Origin: Weeksella virosa DSM 16922
GTDB lineage: Bacteria; Bacteroidota; Bacteroidia; Flavobacteriales; Weeksellaceae
NCBI RefSeq assembly: GCF_000189415.1
Contig: NC_015144.1
Location: forward strand, 248,001 to 312,000
Length of the DNA stretch: 64,000 nucleotides
Direction: 5' to 3'
The stretch's first letter is position 1. Each line of letters opens with the position of its first letter. Of this stretch, positions 24,021 to 33,159 are shown piece after piece. A program made the position numbers and the translations under genes. The notes under the pieces are model-generated. The model worked only from the letters and a program-made list of their open reading frames with translations, had not been told where the DNA came from and ran no database searches.

Positions 24021-24348
24021 CATATCCACCCGTTTAAAATTTGAACGTACGAAACGTAATTTGACGCAAAGAGAAATTAGTTTAATCCTTAATATGTCGC
24101 AAGGTCAATACAATAGGATTGAGAACGGTTTGGGCGAATTGACTAATTCTAAATTGGAACTATTGCATTTAAAATTAGGCGTCGACCTCAATTACTTATT
24201 AACTGGTAAATATAGTAAGTTGGATTTCGGACTTGATAAAATGGATTTCCAGGATCTTAAAAAATTAAACTCCGAAATATTTAAAGAATTAGAAAGCAGA
24301 TTAGCAGTTAATCCAACTGCACAAAAACTGCACAAAAATCAACAATAA
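24013..24348 (+). CDS. XRE-family transcriptional regulator
   Basis: The 111-residue Cro/CI-type HTH (LKFERTKRNLTQREISLILN, then MSQGQYNRIENGLGELTNSK, LELLHLKLGVDLNYLLTGKY) is followed by a short helical dimerisation tail. It is the last prophage gene before attR, in the lysogen-expressed strand. It may regulate the neighbouring lipoprotein or a host gene. Confidence 0.85.
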   Translation: MNNISTRLKFERTKRNLTQREISLILNMSQGQYNRIENGLGELTNSKLELLHLKLGVDLNYLLTGKYSKLDFGLDKMDFQDLKKLNSEIFKELESRLAVNPTAQKLHKNQQ

Positions 24349-24389
24349 TAATAATAATCTTGATACTTAACGTGCTGATTTTCAATGAC

Positions 24390-24422
24390 AGGTTTGCAGG
24401 GGTTCGAATCCCTCTCTCTCCG
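24390..24422 (+). other. attR: 3' fragment of a tRNA-Ser gene
   Basis: The sequence GGGGTTCGAATCCCTCTC and the following TCTCCGC carry a complete T-arm and acceptor 3' half of a Bacteroidota tRNA-Ser, but the 5' half of the tRNA is absent upstream. This is the signature of integration into a tRNA 3' end; the intact tRNA should be at attL, left of the window. Confidence 0.85.
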
Positions 24423-24455
24423 CAATCTACACTGAATGTCAGTGAATAAAAAAAT

Positions 24456-24503
24456 ACTCGGACTAAATTAGGGACTTTTTCCTAATTTTAGTCCGAGTTT
24501 TTC
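24456..24503 (+). terminator. Terminator of the original tRNA-Ser unit
   Basis: A long hairpin (ACTCGGACTAAATTAGG with CCTAATTTTAGTCCGAGT) is followed by TTTTTC, 33 bases after the tRNA 3' end. It presumably ended the tRNA transcript before prophage insertion. Confidence 0.8.
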
Positions 24504-24567
24504 TTTGCATAATGTATCCAAGTTCAGAAAAATCAAAAGGTTGTGTAAGGTCCCCTTTTGGTTACCA

Positions 24568-24900
24568 TTATAACCTAAACACTATATATTCATTTTCTAT
24601 TTTTAAAAGCATTAATATATGTTTATATTTTTTTTCTAATAATGTTCCTCTAAAAACAAACCCTTTGTATTTGTCTGGAATTTCATCTAATCCAGAATTT
24701 ATTTGTCTTGTCAATGCTTCGTACCATTTTTTGTAAATCCATTTTACTATCGAATGATTTTAATAAACCTCGATTAAATTTGTTTATTTCTTGGTAGAAA
24801 TGGCTGTTATAATGTTTATCGAATTAATTTTTTTAATATCAATAAATGGATAAGCTTCTTTCATTTGTTTACTTAAAACATCTAGTTTTTTGTTGAAGAA
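24568..24900 (-). pseudogene. Decayed gene remnant, multiple frameshifts
   Basis: Three minus-strand frames, each with protein-like sequence, succeed one another: KKLDVLSKQMKEAYPFIDIK; then FDKHYNSHFYQEINKFNRGL followed by LKSFDSKMDLQKMV; then TRQINSGLDEIPDKYKGFVF followed by RGTLLEKKYKHILMLLKIEN and a stop. No single frame is intact. This is a host gene that has lost function, beside the prophage attachment site. Family not recognised. Confidence 0.5.
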
Positions 24901-25024
24901 ATCAGCTTTTTTCAATATTTATGTGTTATAGATTATCCAAATAAAGCTACGATTAGTTATATTGCCTTAGGCATTGTAGTGATTTCTCTATATTATTATG
25001 ATGTTTCAGATTTTAATAAAAGAA

Positions 25025-25059
25025 ATGATAAATGATAAATGATAAATGATAATTGATAA
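25025..25059 (+). repeat. Heptad tandem repeat (ATGATAA x5) at a gene start
   Basis: Four exact ATGATAA units are followed by TTGATAA, whose TTG is the only in-frame start for the TraB-like gene. The ATGs of the earlier units all run into stops within a few codons. A slipping 7-bp repeat could alter spacing upstream of the start. Confidence 0.7.
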
Positions 25060-25838
25060 ATAAAAACTTATTTTTAATTCTCATTTTACTTATTTCTACA
25101 ATATCTTATGCTAAAAATGAAATTTGGTTAATTGGGACTTTTCACGAAGAAAATCATTATATGACCCCTGACAGCTTAACCATTATTTTCAACAAAATAA
25201 AGCCAGACTTGATTTTGATTGAACTTGAAAAAAAACATTTTACAAAAGACTTTAATTTCAACACTGAAAAATATCCGATAGAAGATTTTCTAACAACAAA
25301 TGAAAATATCGCAAGCTATCACTACCAACAACTCAATGGAACTCTAATTCGTTCTTTTGATGTAAACGGAAGAAACGAGTTTTATAGAAAAGAAAAATAT
25401 CACGAAAAAGAGAACAAAATGTTTAGCGAAATGCTGAACATTTACAAAGAAGATAAATTTTCTGAAAGTTGCAGAATTGACTTTGAAATATTGTTACAAA
25501 CCTTGAAAACCTACTCAGAGTTAAAATTTAATTCTTTACAAGAGAGCAATTCCGACCTTGCAACAAAATTTCTTTCTCTTAAAAACAAGATAAACTTCGA
25601 ATTGATGATTTCAATAATAAAAAGAACAGACGAATTGAAAGAATGGTTAGAGTTTGCTGAACTTCGCAAAGAATTTTGGGACAGAAGAAATAAAATAATG
25701 GCTGAAAATATTGCCAAATACTCAAACGAATTTAAAGGAAAACAAATTATAGTTCTAGTTGGCAATGACCATAAATATGCTTTACTTGATTTATTGGAAG
25801 AAAAAAATATCAAAGTAAAAAACTATTACAAAGAATGA
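25053..25838 (+). CDS. TraB/GumN-like exported protein
   Basis: This 261-residue protein has an N-terminal signal-like stretch (LFLILILLISTISYA) and then EIWLIGTFHEENHYM and KPDLILIELEKKHF. It ends IIVLVGNDHKYALLDLL. The GTFHE motif, the KPDLILIEL segment and the terminal GNDH fit the TraB/GumN superfamily (putative metal-dependent proteases or EreA-like). The start is a TTG inside the heptad repeat; no ATG exists in frame before the signal sequence, so it may be weakly translated. Confidence 0.7.
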   Translation: MINKNLFLILILLISTISYAKNEIWLIGTFHEENHYMTPDSLTIIFNKIKPDLILIELEKKHFTKDFNFNTEKYPIEDFLTTNENIASYHYQQLNGTLIRSFDVNGRNEFYRKEKYHEKENKMFSEMLNIYKEDKFSESCRIDFEILLQTLKTYSELKFNSLQESNSDLATKFLSLKNKINFELMISIIKRTDELKEWLEFAELRKEFWDRRNKIMAENIAKYSNEFKGKQIIVLVGNDHKYALLDLLEEKNIKVKNYYKE

Positions 25839-26039
25839 AACGAAACTGCTACCAAAAACGTTTGGTAAAATAACAAGGTTGAAGGAAATATAGAAAGTTA
25901 CTGCTACAAAACCTACTCCCGCACAAAAAGCAGAGATTTGTTTATCGTAATTTCTTTATAAGCACAATATAAAGCAACCCAGATTTCTTCTTTTTCACTA
26001 ACTTTCTGTAATCATAAAAACCTAAATTAGAGTCATCTA

Positions 26040-27000
26040 TTATAATATAAATCGATCCAAATCCAACAAAAGATAATTAATGCTTTGATTAATTGTTCTT
26101 GTCGCCGATTGCATCTGATTGAGCATCGATGTACGATTGTGCAAATCATCGGCACGGTAAATTCCTCCATCGTTAAAAATCACCGAATGATTTGCCTTTT
26201 CTATATCATTCTGAAAATTAAATTGCAACCATCTTTTTTTTATGTTTTGGATAATCGACAAACCTTCTGCACTATTAGAGAAACTTTTTTCTGTAAACAT
26301 ATACCAAACAAATGGTGGAAAATTTTTCGACTGTAATTTTTCTTGCCACACATCACGCAATAAATTTCTTGCATGAATAAACTCTACTTTCTTTCCTTTC
26401 GGATTAAGGGTCGCAAAACCAAGTCCTGCACCTAAAACCCCACCCGAAATATCCACAGCATTACTCCAACTATCGTCGCTAATAATACTACTAGCAATCG
26501 ATGCAGCTGCACCTGCAACTATAGAATAAATAACCAATCTATTGTTTTTATTTTCATTGAGATTATCAACAAAATTAGCCATTTGTGCCACGCGTTCACC
26601 TTCGCAATCAAATTCAGCAGCAACGGCATCTATTTCGGTCAAAGAAATCGTAATTTTACTATTGATAATATTTTTCAACCGCAACATTTCTATTTTAGAA
26701 TCTGTGGTAGGATTTTTTTTCAGTTCAATGATTTTCTCCACCTCATCCAACGTACCGAGTGCATTCAGTATCAAAACTACTTTGATCAGTAAAATTCTCC
26801 CGTAGATGCTGCCTTGTTTGTAGAATAGAGTCTGAATTATACGAGGGAACTTCTTGTGCAAAATTATAATGATGCGGTGCCTTGCAATAACTATCTCGCA
26901 AGGTAAGAATATTCTCCTGCACCGCTTGTTTTTGTTGCCTCTGCGAGACACAAGAAAAAAACAGCAAAAATAAAAACGATAAATAAAAAAATTTCTTCAT
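26040..27000 (-). pseudogene. Frameshifted lipoprotein gene
   Basis: From the ATG at 27000 a lipoprotein begins (MKKFFYLSFLFLLFFSCVSQ, lipobox FFSC) and stays open to 26743. The natural continuation is in another frame from about 26800 down to 26040 (LNALGTLDEVEKIIELKKNP, then AAGAAASIASSIISD and FVWYMFTEKSFSNSAEGL). The overlap region makes a single-base indel near 26790 the simplest explanation. The full protein would have about 320 residues. A sequencing error is an alternative to true inactivation. Confidence 0.7.
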
Positions 27001-27307
27001 ACAATAGTAGATCACAACTCATCGAAAACACATAAGAATCATCGATAAATTTTGGGTAAAAATATAGAAAATATCCACACAAAAATATAATTTTATTAAT
27101 ATGTCCAGCTTTCACAAACATCGTCTCTCAGAATATTTTAAAAAAAAATTAAATCCAATTCTGTTTTTTATACTAACAGAATTTTACCGCAATTCATTCT
27201 ACTTTTCATCAAAAAACAACCATATCCTATAAAAGCACTTCAAAAAACTATAAAAACTCCGTAAAATTCATTAAAATTGCACTTTAAAACTTAGAATGTA
27301 AAATACT

Positions 27308-28843
27308 ATGTCAGAAGATATTTTCAAGAAAGTAATTTCGCATGCGAAAGAATACGGTTTTATTTTTCAATCGAGCGAAATTTATGATGGTTTGTCTGCC
27401 GTGTATGATTATGCACAAAATGGGGTAGAATTAAAAAATAATTTGAAACAATATTGGTGGAAATCAATGGTGCAATTACATGAAAACATTGTCGGGATAG
27501 ATTCTGCCATTTTTATGCACCCCACAACTTGGAAAGCTTCCGGACACGTTGATGCATTCAACGATCCATTAATCGATAATAAAGACTCTAAAAAGCGATA
27601 CCGTGCAGACGTTTTGATCGAAGAACACTGTGCGAAAATCGAAACTAAAATAGAAAAAGAAATCGCAAAAGCAGAAAAACGTTTTGGTGATGCTTTCGAT
27701 AAAGAACAATTCTTAGCTACCAATCCGCGTGTAGTAGAGTATCAAAAACAAATCAACACCATTCTTGAGAGAATGGGTAAATCGTTAGATAAAAACGACT
27801 TGGAAGACGTAAAAGCATTGATCGAAGAATTGGAAATTGCAGACCCAGTAACAGGCTCTAAAAACTGGACAGAAGTGCGACAATTCAACCTGATGTTTGG
27901 TACAAAATTAGGCGCAACAGCTGAGCAAGCAATGGACTTATACCTACGCCCAGAAACCGCTCAAGGTATTTTCCTTAATTATCTCAATGTACAAAAAACA
28001 GGTAGAATGAAATTACCTTTCGGTATCGCTCAGATTGGGAAAGCCTTTAGAAATGAGATTGTTGCAAGACAATTTATTTTTAGACAAAGAGAATTTGAGC
28101 AAATGGAAATGCAGTTTTTCGTGAAACCTGGAACAGAATTAGACTGGTACGAAAAATGGAAAGAAACCCGCTTGAAGTGGCATAAATCTTTAGGTTTAGG
28201 TGATGATAATTATCGTTTTCATGACCATGAAAAATTAGCGCATTATGCAAATGCAGCAACCGATATAGAATTCCGTTTCCCATTCGGTTTCAAAGAACTA
28301 GAAGGAATTCACTCGCGTACCGATTTTGATCTGAAAGCACACGAGAAGTTTTCTGGTAAAAAACTACAATATTTCGATAACGAAACCAACGAGTCATACG
28401 TACCTTATGTTGTTGAGACCTCAGTAGGTTTAGATCGATTATTTTTAGCAGTTTTCTCTAATTCTTTGAGAGAAGAAGAATTAGCAGACGGAACACAACG
28501 AGTTGTTTTAGCATTACCTGCAGCTATTGCACCGATAAAAGCAGCAATTTTACCATTGGTTAAAAAAGATGGTTTACCAGAATTAGCAGAGGAAATTGTT
28601 CGTAAATTGCGTTATGATTTTAACGTGATGTATGAAGAGAAAGACTCTATTGGTAAGCGTTATCGCCGAATGGATGCAATCGGAACACCATTCTGTATAA
28701 CGGTAGATCATGACTCTTTAAAAGACAATACAGTTACTTTACGTCACCGCGATACGATGGAGCAAAAAAGAGTAGCAATTAGTGATTTACCAGCTATTAT
28801 TGATGCGGAAGTAAACATCAAAAATCTTTTTGATAAGCAATAA
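27308..28843 (+). CDS. glyS: Glycyl-tRNA synthetase, dimeric class II
   Basis: This 511-residue enzyme charges tRNA-Gly with glycine using ATP. The N-terminal FQSSEIYDGLSAVYDYAQNG is typical of the eukaryote/archaeal-like alpha2 form found in Bacteroidota. Class II motif 2 is FRNEIVARQFIFRQREFEQM and motif 3 is SVGLDRLFLAVF. The C-terminal anticodon-binding domain includes APIKAAILPLVKKDGLPELA and KRYRRMDAIGTPFCITVD. Full length. It is followed by a strong terminator. Confidence 0.97.
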   Translation: MSEDIFKKVISHAKEYGFIFQSSEIYDGLSAVYDYAQNGVELKNNLKQYWWKSMVQLHENIVGIDSAIFMHPTTWKASGHVDAFNDPLIDNKDSKKRYRADVLIEEHCAKIETKIEKEIAKAEKRFGDAFDKEQFLATNPRVVEYQKQINTILERMGKSLDKNDLEDVKALIEELEIADPVTGSKNWTEVRQFNLMFGTKLGATAEQAMDLYLRPETAQGIFLNYLNVQKTGRMKLPFGIAQIGKAFRNEIVARQFIFRQREFEQMEMQFFVKPGTELDWYEKWKETRLKWHKSLGLGDDNYRFHDHEKLAHYANAATDIEFRFPFGFKELEGIHSRTDFDLKAHEKFSGKKLQYFDNETNESYVPYVVETSVGLDRLFLAVFSNSLREEELADGTQRVVLALPAAIAPIKAAILPLVKKDGLPELAEEIVRKLRYDFNVMYEEKDSIGKRYRRMDAIGTPFCITVDHDSLKDNTVTLRHRDTMEQKRVAISDLPAIIDAEVNIKNLFDKQ

Positions 28844-28864
28844 ACACCAATATAGTCCTATCTG

Positions 28865-28895
28865 AAAAAACCGATTTACATAAATCGGTTTTTTT
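28865..28895 (+). terminator. glyS terminator
   Basis: A perfect stem (AAAAAACCGATTTA with TAAATCGGTTTTTT-type arms and a short loop) follows the glyS stop by about 20 bases and carries a T-run. Confidence 0.85.
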
Positions 28896-28939
28896 CTTTT
28901 TTGGTAAAGTATTTGCATATAGTATTAATAAAAAAAATT

Positions 28940-29287
28940 ATGGGTTTTATTATTAACTTTTTTATTTCTGCCTTAGTTGTATTTGTTCTTGCCAACATTT
29001 TACCAGGGGTGCATATTAAAAATTTCGGAGCAGCTATTTTATTAGCTCTAGTTTTAGGTTTTTTAAACGCGTTTATCAAACCTGTTTTACGCATTATCAG
29101 TTTTCCAATCACCATCCTCACCCTCGGGTTGTTTTCATTCGTTATAACTGCACTAATCATTTTGTTAGCAGAGAAAATGATGGGTGATTATTTTACGGTA
29201 GATGGTTTCTGGTATGCTCTTTTGTACGGAGTTGTTTTAGGAATAGTACAATCTGTATTTGGCGGATTATTGGGTAACGATAATTAA
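28940..29287 (+). CDS. 4TM phage-holin-superfamily IV membrane protein
   Basis: I start at the ATG at 28940 (MGFIINFFISALVVFVLANI); the longer frame opens with TTG inside the terminator region. The product has about 115 residues and four hydrophobic segments. The LGFLNAFIKPVLRIISFPIT followed by ILTLGLFSFVITAL core defines the family annotated as phage holin family IV (DUF350/Mycobacteriophage-like naming). It is a chromosomal inner-membrane protein of unknown function, not a lysis gene. Confidence 0.85.
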   Translation: MGFIINFFISALVVFVLANILPGVHIKNFGAAILLALVLGFLNAFIKPVLRIISFPITILTLGLFSFVITALIILLAEKMMGDYFTVDGFWYALLYGVVLGIVQSVFGGLLGNDN

Positions 29288-29327
29288 TAATAGTAGAGGA
29301 AATTTTATTTATTTACCAAACAATAAC

Positions 29328-29366
29328 AAAAAAAGGAGAATCATAATACAATTCTCCTTTTTTTTT
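29328..29366. terminator. Bidirectional terminator after the holin-like gene
   Basis: Stem AAAAAAAGGAGAAT / ATTCTCCTTTTTTT with an 8-nt loop, and T-runs on both strands. Confidence 0.8.
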
Positions 29367-29592
29367 GAATTATCTCAGATCTTCTCGCTTAGATTCTTTT
29401 TGTTGTTTTCTTTTATTTAACAAGAACTTTCCCAGGAACAATGATCGAGATATTTACTAAAATATAGGCATTGGGAATTTCATTTAGTAATTTTCATCAA
29501 TTCTATAAATAATTTTATCAATAACAATGCAAGAATTACTAATGATGAAAATGAGTAGTAAAACTCTATAAATCGAGCAAAGTTTATTTTAC

Positions 29593-29620
29593 AAAAAAGG
29601 CTGCATAATGCAGCCTTTTT
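29593..29620. terminator. Terminator of the OmpA-family gene
   Basis: Perfect stem AAAAAGGCTGCA / TGCAGCCTTTTT with a 3-nt loop, 18 bases after the minus-strand OmpA stop. Confidence 0.85.
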
Positions 29621-29637
29621 ATATCTGAAATTTTTAT

Positions 29638-30492
29638 TTATTTCTTACCTGGTGCTTGCCCGATTAAATTCATAAACTCATCTAATTTTGGAGTAATGAT
29701 AATCTGTGTACGGCGGTTTTTAGATTTACCTTCTTCGGTAGCATTAGTAGTTACAGGATTATACTCTCCACGCCCACCAGCGGTTAAACGCTTAGGATCA
29801 ACTCCGTACTGATTTTGTAATGCTTGCACAACAGAAGATGCACGAAGGGCAGAAAGATCCCAGTTATTGCGAATATTCGGACGATTAATCGGTACATTAT
29901 CTGTATTCCCCTCAATTAACACATCATAATCACGGTAATCTTTGATGATTTTTGCAATTTTACTCAGGGTTTCTCCTGCTGCTGGAGAAATTTCGTAGCT
30001 TCCTGATTTATATAACATATTATCAGCTAACGATATATACACTACACCTTTCAATACTTGAACATCGATATCACGCATTTCTTCACGAGATAAAGAACGT
30101 GTTAAGTTGTTGGTTAGCACCATATTTAATGAATCTGATTTTGATTTTGTATTCACTAAATGCTGTATATATTTATTTGATGCTGCAATTTCATCCAAAA
30201 GTTTAGAAATATTCACCGCATCACCTTTTTTACCATCTAAACAATTGTTTAGTGATGATTGACATGTTTGGAAAGCAGTTTCTAATGATTTTAAATTTCG
30301 TCTTTCTGCCTCAATCATACTTTCTAATCCTTCGATTCTAGCTCTTGCAGCAGACAACTCATTTTGTGCAGCTTGTCCTTCTGCATATGCAGTGTTGTAT
30401 CTAGCTTGTAGTTCATCATATTGTTTCTGACTAACACAACCTACCAACATTGTAAATGCTAAAGCAGCTACAGGAAAAATTGATAATTTCAT
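29638..30492 (-). CDS. OmpA-family outer membrane lipoprotein
   Basis: In this 284-residue protein a lipoprotein signal (AALAFTMLVGCVSQKQYDEL, lipobox LVGC) is followed by a coiled coil of about 80 residues. A C-terminal OmpA-like peptidoglycan-binding domain follows, with LIEGNTDNVPINRPN, NWDLSALRASSVVQAL, LTAGGRGEYNPVTTN and KSKNRRTQIII. It should tether the outer membrane to peptidoglycan (Pal-like). Single gene with its own terminator. Confidence 0.95.
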   Translation of the reverse strand: MKLSIFPVAALAFTMLVGCVSQKQYDELQARYNTAYAEGQAAQNELSAARARIEGLESMIEAERRNLKSLETAFQTCQSSLNNCLDGKKGDAVNISKLLDEIAASNKYIQHLVNTKSKSDSLNMVLTNNLTRSLSREEMRDIDVQVLKGVVYISLADNMLYKSGSYEISPAAGETLSKIAKIIKDYRDYDVLIEGNTDNVPINRPNIRNNWDLSALRASSVVQALQNQYGVDPKRLTAGGRGEYNPVTTNATEEGKSKNRRTQIIITPKLDEFMNLIGQAPGKK

Positions 30493-30640
30493 ATTTCTAT
30501 TTTTATGATATACTGTTTCTATTATATTTTTTAACGAAAATAAGTGTTTTTTAGTATCTATTTTCTTTTATAATTCATAATTCTAAAAAAACTTTCAATC
30601 CAAAAACATGAATTGAAAGTTCTTAATATCCTAGTTTCTA

Positions 30641-31096
30641 CTAATCTTGTGGAATGTACAATACTTGACCAGGATAAATCTTGTCTGGATCTTTTAGCAT
30701 TGGCTTATTTGCTTCGAAAATTTTAGGGTATTTCATCATATCGCCATAAACCTCTTTTGCAATCTTAGATAAAGTGTCGCCTTTTTTTACAGTGTATAAG
30801 GTTTTAGACAAATCTGGAATTTCGATTTTTAACGCTTCACGCAAAGTTAAATGATCCTCAACTCCCTCTACTCCTTCCACATTGCCTGCAGTAGCCAAAA
30901 TCTTCTGTTTTTCATCTAGATTTTTTGCTTCTCCCGAAACTACTACTTTTTCGCCTTCCACTGTAAAAGTAACTCCACTCAAATCAAAGCCATATTTGTT
31001 TACATGTTCTTTTATCTTCTGTGCTTTTTGTTCAGGTGTTTCGTTGCCTCCGAATAATTTATCACCGGCATTTTTAATAAATGAAAATAATCCCAT
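30641..31096 (-). CDS. lysM: BON-LysM domain protein (Kbp/YgaU-like)
   Basis: This 151-residue protein has a BON domain at about residues 25-90 (VTFTVEGEKVVVSGEAKN, VEGVEGVEDHLTL) and a LysM domain at 98-148 (TLYTVKKGDTLSKIAKEVYG, IYPGQVLYIP). There is no signal peptide, as in E. coli Kbp, which binds potassium in the cytoplasm and helps osmotic adaptation. Whether the same ligand applies here is not shown by the sequence. Confidence 0.9.
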   Translation of the reverse strand: MGLFSFIKNAGDKLFGGNETPEQKAQKIKEHVNKYGFDLSGVTFTVEGEKVVVSGEAKNLDEKQKILATAGNVEGVEGVEDHLTLREALKIEIPDLSKTLYTVKKGDTLSKIAKEVYGDMMKYPKIFEANKPMLKDPDKIYPGQVLYIPQD

Positions 31097-31154
31097 AGTT
31101 TATTTAATTAATTAGGTTATTAATACTACAACTAATATAACAAATATTTTGCCA

Positions 31155-31988
31155 TTATCGATATATTTCATTTAATTTCCTACGTAAATTTTCAATTAAA
31201 TTACTTTGTGATTGGTAAACTTCTGTTACACCCGACAGAGTTTGTTCAATTTGCTCTAGCTGTATATTTCCTTCTTTAATCGATTCATTCAGCCTTCCTA
31301 TTTTACTATCCAAACCATAGAAGTTACTTTCTACTTTTTGTTTTTGTCGCATCAATTTATCAATTTTTTTATCATCGGATGCTTGCATCAAATCGCTTTC
31401 TATGGTCGACAACTTTTCTGTAACACTATTTTTTTGCGTTTCTAGTTTCAGTAATTCGTTCTGATTTTTTAGTAAACTTTTCATTACCTTTCCTTTTTGC
31501 TTATGCAAATCTAGATTCTGATTACTCAACCGAATCATGTACTCATTGGCTTGTGTCAACTCATGCCGATAACACCCCTTTCGCATCTCGAATGATAGAT
31601 CTTTTAGGCGCTCATAGATTTCTGGATAATCCACCGACGAAGCATTCACAAACATACCTTTCTCATCGACTAAAGTTGTGATTATGGTGAGTGAATCAGT
31701 ACCTTCATCAACCAAATTTAGTGTTGTTTTATAGTTTTCTGGCGAGTTTTTAAAACGTACTTCATTTGCTTCGTTTTTATTTAGCAATGTCAATTTTCCA
31801 TTCCTCGCTTTCACCCAATTTACCCATGCATTATGGATCGATATCTGACTACATTTTGCCATTGTAAAAGCAAGTGTATTTACGGTTTGTCCTTTCACAT
31901 CGTATTCTACATCAAACAATTTACCTTCCTGAGCAAAAAGCGGTGAAAGAGAAATACAAAAAAGTATATAAAAGATATTAAGTTTCAT
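31155..31988 (-). CDS. Exported coiled-coil protein, unknown function
   Basis: This 277-residue protein has a signal peptide (IFYILFCISLSPLFAQ). A compact N-terminal domain (VNTLAFTMAKCSQISIHNAW, KNSPENYKTTLNLVDEGTDS, with conserved-looking Cys) is followed by a coiled coil from about residue 155 to the end (NQNELLKLETQKNSVTEKLS). Probably periplasmic. No homologous family recognised. Confidence 0.8.
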   Translation of the reverse strand: MKLNIFYILFCISLSPLFAQEGKLFDVEYDVKGQTVNTLAFTMAKCSQISIHNAWVNWVKARNGKLTLLNKNEANEVRFKNSPENYKTTLNLVDEGTDSLTIITTLVDEKGMFVNASSVDYPEIYERLKDLSFEMRKGCYRHELTQANEYMIRLSNQNLDLHKQKGKVMKSLLKNQNELLKLETQKNSVTEKLSTIESDLMQASDDKKIDKLMRQKQKVESNFYGLDSKIGRLNESIKEGNIQLEQIEQTLSGVTEVYQSQSNLIENLRRKLNEIYR

Positions 31989-32115
31989 TGCTAAAAGATT
32001 TTTATACGAAGATAAACGATTCTCTCTATTACAACGAATTATCTTTCGGGTTTTGAGGTTTTAAATTAAGAAAAAATCAATAATTTTGGGCATTGATATA
32101 ACATTTTCTAACGAT

Positions 32116-33159
32116 ATGATTCCTAAAATTCTAATCATTTATACAGGTGGGACAATTGGTATGGCAATGGATTACGATTCGCAATCGCTTATCCCATTTG
32201 ACTTTGACAATCTAATCAAAAAACTCCCAGAACTTTCTTTAATTGATTGTGATATAAATTATTATAGTTTTGAAAATCCAATAGATTCGGCCGATATGAA
32301 ACCCGAAATTTGGATTAGGATAGGTGAAATTTTAGAAGAAAAATACGATTTATACGATGGTTTTGTTATTCTACACGGAACAGATACAATGGCGTATACG
32401 GCATCTGCGCTAAGCTTCATGATCGAAAATCTAGATAAGCCAATTATTTTCACAGGCTCTCAATTACCCATTGGAGAGCTAAGAACGGATGCCAAAGAAA
32501 ACTTAATTACTACTGTACTATTAGCGAGTTTGATGCAAGATAATGAGCCAATTATACAGGAGGTTTGCATCTACTTCGAGTATAAACTTTTCAGAGCAAA
32601 CCGGGCAACCAAAGTAAATGCAGAAAACTTCGATGCGTTTGATTCGCCCAATTTCCCTTCATTAGGAATCAGCGGAGTGCACCTTGATGTAAAGAAAAAT
32701 CTTTTATTTCACTATCCAATTAATGGTCCTTTTATGGTGAATAAACAATTGAATCCATCGGTCGGAGTTTTGAAAATATTCCCAGGAATAACTAAAGATT
32801 TTGTAAAAAATATTTTTCAAACTCCTAATGTTAAAGCTTTTATTATAGAAGGATATGGAACCGGAAATATTTTTACCGAAGAGTGGTTTATCGATATATT
32901 GAAGAAAAAAGTAGAAGAAAAAGTCCACCTCATTATCAATACACAATGTGCGGGTGGGATGGTCGAAATAGGAAGGTATGCAACCAGTTTACCGCTAAGA
33001 AAAATGGGTGTTATCAGTAGCTATGATCTGACGATGGAAGCCGCAATCACGAAAGTAATTTATTTACTAGGACAGAATTTATCCTATCAAGATTTCAAGA
33101 TAGAGTATGAAAAAAACTTAAAGGGAGAACTTACTAATAATCGTCATCTTTTACATTAA
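32116..33159 (+). CDS. ansA: Type I L-asparaginase
   Basis: The start is set at the ATG at 32116 (MIPKILIIYTGGTIGMAMDY), since the longer frame begins with TTG inside the promoter region. About 347 residues. The enzyme hydrolyses asparagine to aspartate and ammonia. Active-site threonines lie in IYTGGTIGM and in FVILHGTDTMAYTASALSFM; GSQLPIGELRTDAKENLI and NTQCAGGMVEIGRYATSLPL are also typical. There is no signal peptide, so it is cytoplasmic type I. Confidence 0.95.
   Translation: MIPKILIIYTGGTIGMAMDYDSQSLIPFDFDNLIKKLPELSLIDCDINYYSFENPIDSADMKPEIWIRIGEILEEKYDLYDGFVILHGTDTMAYTASALSFMIENLDKPIIFTGSQLPIGELRTDAKENLITTVLLASLMQDNEPIIQEVCIYFEYKLFRANRATKVNAENFDAFDSPNFPSLGISGVHLDVKKNLLFHYPINGPFMVNKQLNPSVGVLKIFPGITKDFVKNIFQTPNVKAFIIEGYGTGNIFTEEWFIDILKKKVEEKVHLIINTQCAGGMVEIGRYATSLPLRKMGVISSYDLTMEAAITKVIYLLGQNLSYQDFKIEYEKNLKGELTNNRHLLH

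Larger units (their letters stand above)
1..24422. mobile_element. Prophage, right-hand part (left end outside window)
   Basis: Almost all genes from 1 to 22,292 run leftward and include terminase subunits, a tape measure protein, YqaJ recombinase and replication proteins. A divergent CI/S24-type repressor sits at the right end. The right boundary is the 3' piece of a tRNA-Ser gene on the plus strand at about 24,390-24,422, which is what attR looks like after integration into a tRNA 3' end. The intact tRNA, the integrase and the virion head genes should therefore lie left of position 1. No portal, capsid, holin/lysin or integrase gene is visible here. Confidence 0.93.
29288..29637. other. Intergenic region with two terminators
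   Basis: About 350 bases separate the holin-like and OmpA genes. Apart from the two hairpins listed separately, I see no ORF, repeat or promoter that I can support. Confidence 0.6.

Noticed and set aside
28901-29287. Holin-like gene as part of a second prophage
   Set aside because: The 4TM holin-superfamily IV protein is a common chromosomal gene in Bacteroidota and no phage genes lie nearby.
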